A stretch of 12,655 nucleotides of DNA, from assembly GCA_029560455.1 (NCBI GenBank), contig JAKQKW010000369.1, forward strand, positions 1-12,655, written 5' to 3'. The DNA comes from Candidatus Rifleibacteriota bacterium (GTDB lineage Bacteria > Riflebacteria > Ozemobacteria > Ozemobacterales > Ozemobacteraceae). Position 1 is the stretch's first letter; every line of letters starts with the position of its first letter. A program made the translations under genes and the position numbers. Below are positions 6,657 to 12,655 of this stretch, in pieces. The notes under the pieces were generated by a model. That model ran no database searches. It was not told the DNA's origin and worked only from the letters and a program-made list of their open reading frames with translations.

Positions 6657-7772
6657 TCAGCCTTTGAAGAGAGAATTGAAGCGGCGGTCCTGCATCATCA
6701 GGCTCATGATCAGAGAAGAGAACTGATACTGCTCTTCCTGGCTTGAGCCGAGTCTGATGTTGAAAACGCAGGTCGAGCCGGTGGCGGCGACGCGGTTGGC
6801 GCGCATCGAAACCAGATCTTCTTCTGAAAGCGACTTCGAAGAAGTATAGGCAAGCCAGGTGAGCAGCATTTCTTTAAGTTCGGTGGCCTTTTCGGGGTTG
6901 GCGCAGCGGAAGATCATGCTGACTTCATAGGCGTAGCCTTCGCCATCTTTGCGGGCGTTGATATCGTAAGAGAAGCGGGCGATGTCGGCGAGTGCGTTTT
7001 TGAGCTGCTGCTCGGCCTTTGCCATTGCTTCACTGTCCTGATAGGCGTCACGGTTGAAAATCTTTTTGAATTTTTTGCGGGTTTTGGCGGCAAAGCCGTC
7101 GTAGCGGTTTTCGAAGTTGCGGATTTCGCTTCTTTCCTGGTCGATCGGCACGAAGGTTGAAATGAAGCCGATTTTGTCGGGCTGGGCCTTCGAGGTCGGG
7201 GTTTTGCCTTCGAGAACGTTGACAGTTTCGCTGATCAGTGAATAATCACCGGCCGGCACTGTAGAGATGATTGTGTGGCCCGGGAACCAGGTGACAACCG
7301 CTTCGGCGTTTCTGAACGCGAACGGAAAAACGCGGGCATTTTTGCCGGCGATGGTCTTGTCTGCCGGGGCCGGAGCGTCTTTTACAAGTTTCTGACCTTT
7401 GAGGGTTTCGAAATAGCGGTCATAGCGCTTGCCAGCGAATTCGAGAAACTTTTCAGGTTCGACGTTGCCTTTGAGAATAAAGCAGACATTCAGCTGTTCG
7501 GCGGGCATTTCGCGGGCGACGATGGCGTAGCTGAGTTCTGATTTAACCGGGTCAGGAATACCGGCTTTGCGGAATTTGCGGTCAATAACCTGTTTGCCGA
7601 TCACTTCGGTTATGCCTTTTCCGAGATCGAGGTCTTCTTCAAGGAAGCTGGAAACTTCTTTGAGGTTGATCAGGCGCAGATCGCGCGGATCGTTTACCAG
7701 GGCAGAGGGTTCGGCCCAGAGGCCTGAAGTGCAGGAACAGACAGTCAGAGCGATCAGGGTGCGGAATTTCAC
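6657..7772 (-). CDS. Exported protein of unknown function
   Basis: The protein has 371 aa. The start is GTG at 7772-7770, fixed by a strong GAGGAG ribosome site 8 nt upstream (7786-7781). The N-terminus is a clear signal peptide: MKFRTLIALTVCSC, then SGLWA with a likely cut after WA before EPSA. I see no lipobox at that cut, so it is probably periplasmic or outer-surface and soluble. The mature part is about 350 residues, mixed charged and aromatic (SSFLEEDLDLGKGI, YAIVAREMPAEQL, EKFLEFAGKRYDRYFETL, VVTWFPGHTIISTVP, FSYDINARKDGEGYAYEVSMIF). A Lys-rich helical stretch lies near 220-265. No catalytic motif is recognised. The repeated pattern of a strand measuring a quantity followed by a helix recalls DUF3352-like exported proteins of poorly characterised phyla, but I cannot confirm that. 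The gene is convergent with the RND gene (5 nt between stops) and divergent from the radical SAM gene. It has its own promoter and terminator, so it is probably monocistronic. Confidence 0.75.
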   Translation of the reverse strand: MKFRTLIALTVCSCTSGLWAEPSALVNDPRDLRLINLKEVSSFLEEDLDLGKGITEVIGKQVIDRKFRKAGIPDPVKSELSYAIVAREMPAEQLNVCFILKGNVEPEKFLEFAGKRYDRYFETLKGQKLVKDAPAPADKTIAGKNARVFPFAFRNAEAVVTWFPGHTIISTVPAGDYSLISETVNVLEGKTPTSKAQPDKIGFISTFVPIDQERSEIRNFENRYDGFAAKTRKKFKKIFNRDAYQDSEAMAKAEQQLKNALADIARFSYDINARKDGEGYAYEVSMIFRCANPEKATELKEMLLTWLAYTSSKSLSEEDLVSMRANRVAATGSTCVFNIRLGSSQEEQYQFSSLIMSLMMQDRRFNSLFKG

Positions 7773-7780
7773 AAATAATA

Positions 7781-7786
7781 CTCCTC
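7781..7786 (-). promoter_or_regulatory. Strong ribosome binding site deciding a GTG start
   Basis: On the minus strand the bases read GAGGAG, followed by an 8-nt A/T-only spacer and then GTG at 7772. No ATG or TTG closer to this site is in frame, and the signal peptide begins right at this GTG. This supports the non-ATG start. Confidence 0.8.
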
Positions 7787-7846
7787 AAAAAGATTTGCGA
7801 GCATGCACCCGTACAAACTACAACATATCTAGTCATCAGTTCAACC

Positions 7847-7875
7847 TTGAATTTCCATTGTGGCAGGATTATACT
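7847..7875 (+). promoter_or_regulatory. Sigma70-like promoter for the radical SAM gene
   Basis: TTGAAT at 7847-7852 and TATACT at 7870-7875 are separated by exactly 17 nt, a near-consensus housekeeping promoter. Transcription would start near 7882 and give a leader of about 83 nt before the radical SAM start. It is the best promoter seen in the window. Confidence 0.6.
7868..7873 (-). promoter_or_regulatory. Putative -10 box for the exported-protein gene
   Basis: The minus strand shows an exact TATAAT (7873 down to 7868). The hexamer 17 nt upstream, GAGATA, matches TTGACA at only three of six places, so the -35 is weak and an activator could be needed. The predicted transcript would begin near 7861 and carry a leader of about 90 nt. 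The box overlaps the -10 of the opposite promoter. Confidence 0.45.
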
Positions 7876-7934
7876 TGAGAAAAATGTAGTTATCTCCTTT
7901 TGTGAGGCAGACCTGATCGAGAGGCAGTGTTCGG

Positions 7935-7964
7935 ATGTACTTCGTTCTGCTGGAGACCTGTTGA
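7935..7964 (+). other. Nine-codon upstream ORF ending directly before the radical SAM start
   Basis: ATG at 7935 opens a frame encoding MYFVLLETC, with its TGA at 7962-7964 directly followed by the ATG of the radical SAM gene in the same frame. GAGG at 7921-7924 could be its ribosome site. The main gene has its own GGAG at 7952-7955 inside this ORF. It may be a leader ORF for coupled translation, or chance in a short leader. Confidence 0.3.
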
Positions 7965-9317
7965 ATGAAGATTTTGCTGGTTCTGCCACATGGCCCGATT
8001 CATCGGGCGGTTTCCGGCTCGTACAAGCGCTCGCTGCGCTATGCGCCGCTGACTCTGGCAACTCTGGTTGCGCTGATTCCGTCTGAACTGCAGGCTGAAG
8101 TAAGGGTCATCGATGAGGGTGCCGAATCCTGGGATCCACGCTCATATCTTGATGTTGATCTGGTCGGTATCAGTTCAATGACCGGAACAGCGCGGCGTGG
8201 CTATGCGATTGCCGATTTTTTCAGGCAGAATCGGGTGCCGGTCGTCATTGGCGGCATTCACGCCACGCTCATGCCGCACGAGGCAAAGCAACATGCCGAC
8301 TGTGTGATTACCGGCCTGGCCGAAGATACATGGCCACAGGCTTTGCGCGATTTCAAGGCTGGCCGACTACAGCCTTTCTACCACATGCGCTCTGATTTTG
8401 ACTGGGGTTCATGCCGGCGTCCGGTTCCGGATCGGTCGATTTTCGACCGCAAAAAGTACGTCACGGTTAATTCAATCGAAGCAACCCGTGGTTGCGCGCA
8501 TCGCTGTTCTTTCTGTGCGGTTGCGACTGCCTGGAACAACCGTTATTTTACCCGGCCGGTTGCTGAGATCATGGCCGAAATCGAAACTCTTACCGGTCCT
8601 GAGCTTTGCTTTCTCGACCCGAGCATGACCTGTGACCGCGAATTTTCGCTCCAATTTTTCAGGGCCTTGAAACCGCTGAAAAAATGGTGGGTTGGCTGTG
8701 CCACCATCGATGTGGCGCATGACGCGAAGTTCCTTGCAACTATGGCTGAGAGCGGTTGTCGTGGTCTGCTGATCGGCTTCGAGTCAGTTTCGCAGGATTC
8801 GCTGCATGAGGTTCGCAAGCCTTTCAACAAGGTCGGACAATATAAAGAGGCTGTCAAAAAGCTGCATGCCCACGGCATTGGGGTACAGGCATGTTTTGTT
8901 TTTGGTCTTGACACCGATGATCGTGACGTTTTTAAGCGCACTGTCGACTTTGTTTACGACTGCGAGATCGATCTGCCGCAGTTCTCTGTACTGACACCTT
9001 TCCCCGGTACCCAGGTATTTGCTGAGCTTGAAAGCCAGGGGCGAATAATCGAGCGCAACTGGTCGCTTTATGATGCCGAGCATGTGGTTTTCAGGCCGAA
9101 AAACATGTCGCCTGAGTATCTGCAGCGAGGTCTTATCTATGCGTGGCAGCATGCATATTCGTTGCGTTCGATTTTTAAAAGGCTTTCTGGTTCTCGTTGT
9201 CTGCCAGCGGTCGCTATACCGGCAAACCTTGGCTATAACTTTTATGCCCGGAACCTGTCCAGGTTTACACACGAGATTATGGCGCACGAAGAGGATATTT
9301 TTCCGGCCGGCAGGTAG
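7965..9317 (+). CDS. B12-binding-domain radical SAM enzyme
   Basis: The protein has 450 aa. ATG at 7965 has GGAG at 7952-7955 and the protein then begins MKILLVLPHGP, a typical start of this class. Residues 1 to about 150 form a cobalamin-binding-like Rossmann domain (DVDLVGISSMTGTARRGY, VVIGGIHATLMPHEA, then GLAED where the family usually has GEGE). The radical SAM barrel follows with the 4Fe-4S ligands C177, C181 and C184 (GCAHRCSFC), ELCFLDPSM, the GFES-type segment LLIGFESVSQDSL, and CFVFGLDTDD with FSVLTPFPGTQVF. A helical C-terminal part (about 370-450) completes it. The length is normal for the BchE-like class, and all key motifs are intact. These enzymes typically do methyl transfer or other radical chemistry; the substrate cannot be told from sequence. 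It faces the exported-protein gene across a shared promoter region and is followed by signalling genes after 73 nt. Confidence 0.88.
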   Translation: MKILLVLPHGPIHRAVSGSYKRSLRYAPLTLATLVALIPSELQAEVRVIDEGAESWDPRSYLDVDLVGISSMTGTARRGYAIADFFRQNRVPVVIGGIHATLMPHEAKQHADCVITGLAEDTWPQALRDFKAGRLQPFYHMRSDFDWGSCRRPVPDRSIFDRKKYVTVNSIEATRGCAHRCSFCAVATAWNNRYFTRPVAEIMAEIETLTGPELCFLDPSMTCDREFSLQFFRALKPLKKWWVGCATIDVAHDAKFLATMAESGCRGLLIGFESVSQDSLHEVRKPFNKVGQYKEAVKKLHAHGIGVQACFVFGLDTDDRDVFKRTVDFVYDCEIDLPQFSVLTPFPGTQVFAELESQGRIIERNWSLYDAEHVVFRPKNMSPEYLQRGLIYAWQHAYSLRSIFKRLSGSRCLPAVAIPANLGYNFYARNLSRFTHEIMAHEEDIFPAGR

Positions 9318-9376
9318 GGGGGGATCACTGTAACCTTGTTTTGCTGGCGTTTGAATGTTGAGAAAAGTTGTATAAT

Positions 9377-9381
9377 GGAGG
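9377..9381 (+). promoter_or_regulatory. Ribosome binding site deciding the HD-GYP start
   Basis: GGAGG at 9377-9381 lies 9 nt before ATG 9391 but only 3 nt before the in-frame TTG at 9385. The spacing favours ATG 9391 as the start, which removes two residues from the longest open frame. Confidence 0.65.
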
Positions 9382-9390
9382 CGGTTGGTT

Positions 9391-10500
9391 ATGCCGGAGA
9401 GAAAAAGTGCTGTAATAATGGTTGTTGACGATACCCCTGAGAGTTTAAGCCTGCTTCAATTCATGCTTGAGGATGCCGGTTATCGGGTGATGCCCTTTTC
9501 GAGCAGCAGGCAGGCTCTTGCAGAAGCGGTGAGCAACGCCCCGGATCTCTTCATTCTCGACATCAACATGCCGGAAATGGACGGTTTCGAATTGTGTGGA
9601 CAATTAAAGTCTGAAAAATGTCTTGAAACGATACCGGTTATTTTTATCAGCGGGCTGAGTGAGGCAGAAGAGAAAGTTCGTGCCTTTTCCAGCGGTGGTG
9701 TTGATTACGTGACCAAACCCTTCAGGGTGGAAGAGGTGCTTGCCAGAGTGAGAACCCATCTGCGGCTTCAAACGATGCAGCGTCAGCTCATGCACCACAA
9801 TCTGCACCTTGAAGATCTGGTTCAGGAAAAGATTCAGGATATTTCAGATGCGCAGCTGGCAACGATTACTGCACTGGCAAATCTGGCAGAATCTCGTGAT
9901 CACGCAACCGGTGGGCACATTGAAAGAACTCAGGACTTCTGTCGTGCCATAGCCGAGCAACTGCGAAAAACCTCCCGGTATGCAGCACAGATCGACGACC
10001 GATTTATCAACAATCTTTATTTTGCCGCACCTCTGCACGATATTGGCAAGGTCGGCATTCAGGATCAGATTCTTCTCAAACCCGGAAAGCTGACTGTTGA
10101 AGAATTCGAAATCATGAAAACGCACGTTATGATCGGCGTCAAAACCCTTGAAAGCATCAGGGGTCGCTACCCTGATAACAATTTTTTGAATCTGAGTATC
10201 GCCCTTACCCGGTCACACCACGAAAAGTGGAACGGTGGTGGCTACCCTGACGGCCTGGTTGGCGATGAAATTCCGCTTTGTGCGAGAATCATGGCGCTTT
10301 CAGATGTTTATGATGCGATCAGGTCGCGACGGCCTTATAAACCGCCATTTTCGCACGAAACTGCCTGCAATATCATTTTTGAAAGCTCCGGTTCGCATTT
10401 TGACCCTGAAATTGTCGAAGCTTTCAGACTGATACATTTTGATCTGGCCTGCATTCGTGATCGACTGCATCAGAGCGATGAGATGCAGCAGGAATCATGA
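9391..10500 (+). CDS. Response regulator with HD-GYP domain, probable cyclic-di-GMP phosphodiesterase
   Basis: The protein has 369 aa from ATG 9391. The receiver domain (about 7-122) is complete: D13-D14 metal ligands, phospho-acceptor D57 in LFILDINMPEMDG, S87 and K109 in YVTKPF. A helical linker (about 123-155) leads to an HD-GYP domain (about 156-355) with RDHATGGHIERT (H176), LHDIGKVGI (H216-D217), the conserved MKTH (H245), HHEKWNGGGYPDG (H276-H277 and the GYP triplet) and ALSDVYDAI. All metal-binding and GYP signatures are present, so c-di-GMP hydrolysis to pGpG or GMP is likely. The only notable change is Asn for the common Asp before GGGYP, a frequent variant. This is the RpfG-like arrangement, normally switched on by a partner kinase. 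The next gene encodes a hybrid histidine kinase and is coupled through a mini-ORF, so that kinase is the obvious partner (inference). Confidence 0.93.
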   Translation: MPERKSAVIMVVDDTPESLSLLQFMLEDAGYRVMPFSSSRQALAEAVSNAPDLFILDINMPEMDGFELCGQLKSEKCLETIPVIFISGLSEAEEKVRAFSSGGVDYVTKPFRVEEVLARVRTHLRLQTMQRQLMHHNLHLEDLVQEKIQDISDAQLATITALANLAESRDHATGGHIERTQDFCRAIAEQLRKTSRYAAQIDDRFINNLYFAAPLHDIGKVGIQDQILLKPGKLTVEEFEIMKTHVMIGVKTLESIRGRYPDNNFLNLSIALTRSHHEKWNGGGYPDGLVGDEIPLCARIMALSDVYDAIRSRRPYKPPFSHETACNIIFESSGSHFDPEIVEAFRLIHFDLACIRDRLHQSDEMQQES

Positions 10501-10517
10501 AATCATATAAAAAATGA
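10497..10517 (+). other. Six-codon mini-ORF bridging the HD-GYP and kinase genes
   Basis: The HD-GYP stop (10498-10500) overlaps an ATG at 10497. That ATG opens a frame encoding MKSYKK whose TGA at 10515-10517 overlaps the kinase ATG at 10514. Both joints are the ATGA type used for translational re-initiation. AGGA at about 10490-10493 is close before the mini-ORF start, while the kinase start has no Shine-Dalgarno sequence of its own. A ribosome could therefore pass HD-GYP, mini-ORF and kinase in turn. It may also be an accident of a short A/T-rich spacer. Confidence 0.4.
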
Positions 10518-12655
10518 ATCTTTCAACCAATTCCACTATTGAGAACCTGCAGCGGAGTGAAGATAAGTTCCGCCGTCTGGTTGAAGGACTTTCGCAGACA
10601 CACTGTGTTTTTTCGCATACCCCTGAAGGTGTTTTCACCTACGCGAGCCCCGGTTTTAAAACCGTGTTCGGTTTTGAAGCCGAGGAATTTATCGGTCGAA
10701 ACTGGCGCGAACTCAAATTTTCGCAGGAATCGATGGCTGCCGGCAACACTTCTGACGAATTGATTACCAGCACCGGCAAGTTTCAGTGCGTAGAACTGCT
10801 GTATAAACATCCCTCTGGTGAAGACAGAATTATCAGAATTATCTATGGCCCGGTAAGTGAAAATGGACAGCTGGTAGCCATGGAAGGCGTCTGCGAAGAT
10901 GTTACCTTAAGTCGAAGAATTCAGGATGACCTTCAGAAATCTGAAGGTCGATACCGGTCTATCGTTCAGATCCTGACTGCCGGCGTCTGGGAATACAACA
11001 GCCAGACCAGTCTTCTCTGGTGCAGCGAAGAGTATTTCGCGATGCTTGGCTATTCTTCTGCAGACCTTCACATCAATGGCCGACTCGATGTCTTTTCGGG
11101 CTGGGTTAACCTGCTGCACCCTGAAGATAAAGAAGCAGCAGCGAAGAAATTTTTTGACCACGTGGCTGCGAAAGACCCTGATTTTTACGACAACCGCTTC
11201 AGATTGCGCAGAAAAGATGGCAGCTACGTAGCAATCTGGGCACGGGGCAAGATTATTGCAGACAGAAATGGTAGCCTGTCAGATGTTACTGTCGGAATTC
11301 ACGTCGATGTTTCAGAGCATATTCACCAGGTTCAGAGGCTGCACGAAAGCGAACAGCGGCATCGCGAAATATTCAACGCCACTTCAGAAGCGATTTTTAT
11401 TCATGACCTGTCATTTCGGCTTCTTGACGTTAATGAAACCGCGGTTAAAATGTATGGTTACCCTGATAAAGAAACAATGCTGGCCTGCAACCTGGAAGAA
11501 TTGTCGGCAGGGTTCAAACCTTACGGGGTTTGTGAGGCCAGACATAATGTTGAAGCTCTGCTGAGGGGCGAAAAGAAGCAATTTGAATGGATGTGCCGGC
11601 GTTTCTCCGGCGAGCTTTTTCCGACAGAAGTTGCTTTGAGTCATTCGCGAATAGGCGGCGACGAGCGCATTATTGCCGTAGTGCGTGATATTTCGGAGAA
11701 AAAAAAGTTCATTGAAAGTGCGCAGCGCGCAGACAAGCTGGAATCGCTCGGCATACTCGCCGGGGGCATTGCACATGATTTCAACAATCTGCTTGGCGGC
11801 ATTTACGGTTTTCTTGAACTGGCACTTTGTACCGATCAGTCGCCTGAAACACGAAAATGCCTTGGAGCCTGCATTACCACCATGGGGCGCGCAAGAAGTC
11901 TTACTCAGCAGTTGTTGACTTTTGCCAGGGGCGGGACTCCTGACTGCAGGGCTCAGAACTTGATGCCCTTTGTTGAAGATACTGTCAGGTTTGCCCTTAG
12001 CGGCTCGAATGTTTCATGTGCCTTCGAAATCGAAGAGGGTCTGTCAGCTGGTAATTATGATCGCAATCAGCTTGGCCAGGTTGTCGAGAATATTGTAATC
12101 AACGCCGTGCAGGCAATGAAAGAATCTGGAGGCAGCCTCAGGGTCGCATTGCGCAATCGCAGCTTTGTTGAAAACGAGCACCCTGATCTGGTAGCAGGTC
12201 GGTATGTTCAGATTTCTTTCAAAGACAGCGGGCCCGGTATTAATGAGAGTATTCTCAAGCAGATTTATGACCCGTTTTTTTCGACCCGGCCGGGGGGGCA
12301 CGGTCTTGGTCTGGCAACCAGTTACTCGATTATCAGAAACCATGGGGGGTGCATAGATGTCAATACTGAAGTGGGGGCAGGCACAACATTTTGTGTGATC
12401 ATTCCTGCTTCTGAAAAGGCTTTGCTGCAAGGAGAGACTGAAGATGTTACGCAGCATCGGGGGCACGGCATTGTTATCGTAATGGATGACGAAATTGTTA
12501 TCAGAGAAGTTCTGATAAAAAATCTCGAATCATTTGGCTACACTGTGGTGACTGCAGCCAATGGCGAAGAGGTATTGACAATGCTGCAGGACAGAATTAT
12601 CGATAAGGAACGGGTTGCTGCCATGCTTTTCGACCTGACCGTGCCAGGTGGTATG
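10514..12655 (+). CDS. Hybrid histidine kinase with three PAS domains and a receiver, 3' end off window
   Basis: The frame is open from ATG 10514 to the right edge (714 codons) with no stop. ATG 10514 is the first usable start, since TAA lies in frame at 10508. Three PAS modules are seen at about 14-130 (SEDKFRRLVEGL, then FTYASPGFKTVFGF), 143-275 (SEGRYRSIVQIL, then EYFAMLGYSS with LHPEDK) and 277-395 (SEQRHREIFNATSEAIFIHD). The dimerisation domain has LAGGIAHDFNNLLGGI with phospho-accepting H421, the NtrB/AtoS-like HDFNNLL class. The ATPase domain shows the N box near N518 (NQLGQVVENIVINAVQAM), DSGPGI (D571) and HGLGL (H596). A receiver starts at about 653 (VIVMDDE, D658-D659) and the phospho-acceptor is D707 in FDLTVPGGM, where the window ends. 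No membrane helix is present, so it is cytoplasmic and probably senses through the PAS domains. It likely signals to the neighbouring receiver/HD-GYP protein. Confidence 0.92.
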   Translation, partial: MNLSTNSTIENLQRSEDKFRRLVEGLSQTHCVFSHTPEGVFTYASPGFKTVFGFEAEEFIGRNWRELKFSQESMAAGNTSDELITSTGKFQCVELLYKHPSGEDRIIRIIYGPVSENGQLVAMEGVCEDVTLSRRIQDDLQKSEGRYRSIVQILTAGVWEYNSQTSLLWCSEEYFAMLGYSSADLHINGRLDVFSGWVNLLHPEDKEAAAKKFFDHVAAKDPDFYDNRFRLRRKDGSYVAIWARGKIIADRNGSLSDVTVGIHVDVSEHIHQVQRLHESEQRHREIFNATSEAIFIHDLSFRLLDVNETAVKMYGYPDKETMLACNLEELSAGFKPYGVCEARHNVEALLRGEKKQFEWMCRRFSGELFPTEVALSHSRIGGDERIIAVVRDISEKKKFIESAQRADKLESLGILAGGIAHDFNNLLGGIYGFLELALCTDQSPETRKCLGACITTMGRARSLTQQLLTFARGGTPDCRAQNLMPFVEDTVRFALSGSNVSCAFEIEEGLSAGNYDRNQLGQVVENIVINAVQAMKESGGSLRVALRNRSFVENEHPDLVAGRYVQISFKDSGPGINESILKQIYDPFFSTRPGGHGLGLATSYSIIRNHGGCIDVNTEVGAGTTFCVIIPASEKALLQGETEDVTQHRGHGIVIVMDDEIVIREVLIKNLESFGYTVVTAANGEEVLTMLQDRIIDKERVAAMLFDLTVPGGM

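Noticed and set aside
7859..7880. TGGCAG motif resembling the -24 element of a sigma54 promoter
   Set aside because: No GC lies at the required distance for the -12 element, and a better sigma70-type pair covers the same bases.
9371..9376. Exact TATAAT just before the HD-GYP gene
   Set aside because: Transcription would start near 9383, downstream of the GGAGG ribosome site, and no -35 sits at 16-18 nt. The closest TTGAAT is only 14 nt away. It is probably chance unless the transcript is nearly leaderless.
1..12655. CRISPR array, tRNA/rRNA, insertion sequence or phage attachment site
   Set aside because: No regularly spaced repeats, cloverleaf, transposase motif or flanking inverted repeats were seen by eye on either strand.

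Overview
The window (about 52% GC by eye) is densely coding DNA from a Gram-negative-style bacterium. Supporting signs are Shine-Dalgarno-led genes, sigma70-like promoter hexamers, an RND/MMPL-type inner-membrane transporter, an exported protein with a signal peptide, and a rich signalling set (dCACHE/HAMP sensor, HD-GYP phosphodiesterase, hybrid histidine kinase). I cannot fix the phylum from the sequence. Two radical SAM loci, a nucleotide-transporter-like protein fused to HEAT repeats and multi-PAS hybrid kinases together would suit a deep-branching, anaerobe-rich lineage such as Candidatus Riflebacteria or a neighbour, but that is a guess. I see no tRNA, rRNA, CRISPR array, insertion sequence or phage gene. 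No gap between genes exceeds about 200 bases.

Layout. (1) 1-752, + strand: remains of one or two radical SAM genes. A barrel end of the B12-type class lies in one frame and runs, at about 165-186, into the second half of a SPASM-type radical SAM protein in another frame, so the locus looks chimeric or broken. (2) 757-1860: a membrane sensor with a dCACHE-like periplasmic domain and a HAMP domain but no output domain. (3) 1853-4333: an ATP/ADP-translocase-like (MFS-related) membrane protein with a C-terminal HEAT-repeat half; its start overlaps the sensor by 8 nt. (4) 4399-6651: an RND/MMPL-type transporter. Genes 1-4 probably form one transcription unit. (5) 6657-7772, - strand: an exported protein of unknown function, convergent with gene 4. 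Its intrinsic terminator lies inside the last codons of gene 4. (6) 7773-7964: a divergent intergenic region with two promoters whose -10 boxes overlap. (7) 7965-9317, +: an intact B12-binding radical SAM enzyme. (8) 9391-10500, +: a receiver/HD-GYP protein (cyclic-di-GMP phosphodiesterase). (9) 10514-12655, +: a PAS-PAS-PAS hybrid histidine kinase running off the window, linked to the HD-GYP gene by a six-codon mini-ORF that shares ATGA with both neighbours.

How they may work together. The kinase and HD-GYP protein form a plausible phosphorelay/c-di-GMP module. The sensor without an output domain, translationally coupled to the transporter-HEAT protein, is the most unusual pairing. One reading is that a periplasmic signal is passed by the HAMP domain to the HEAT-bearing membrane protein rather than to a kinase or cyclase. 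That reading is inference only.
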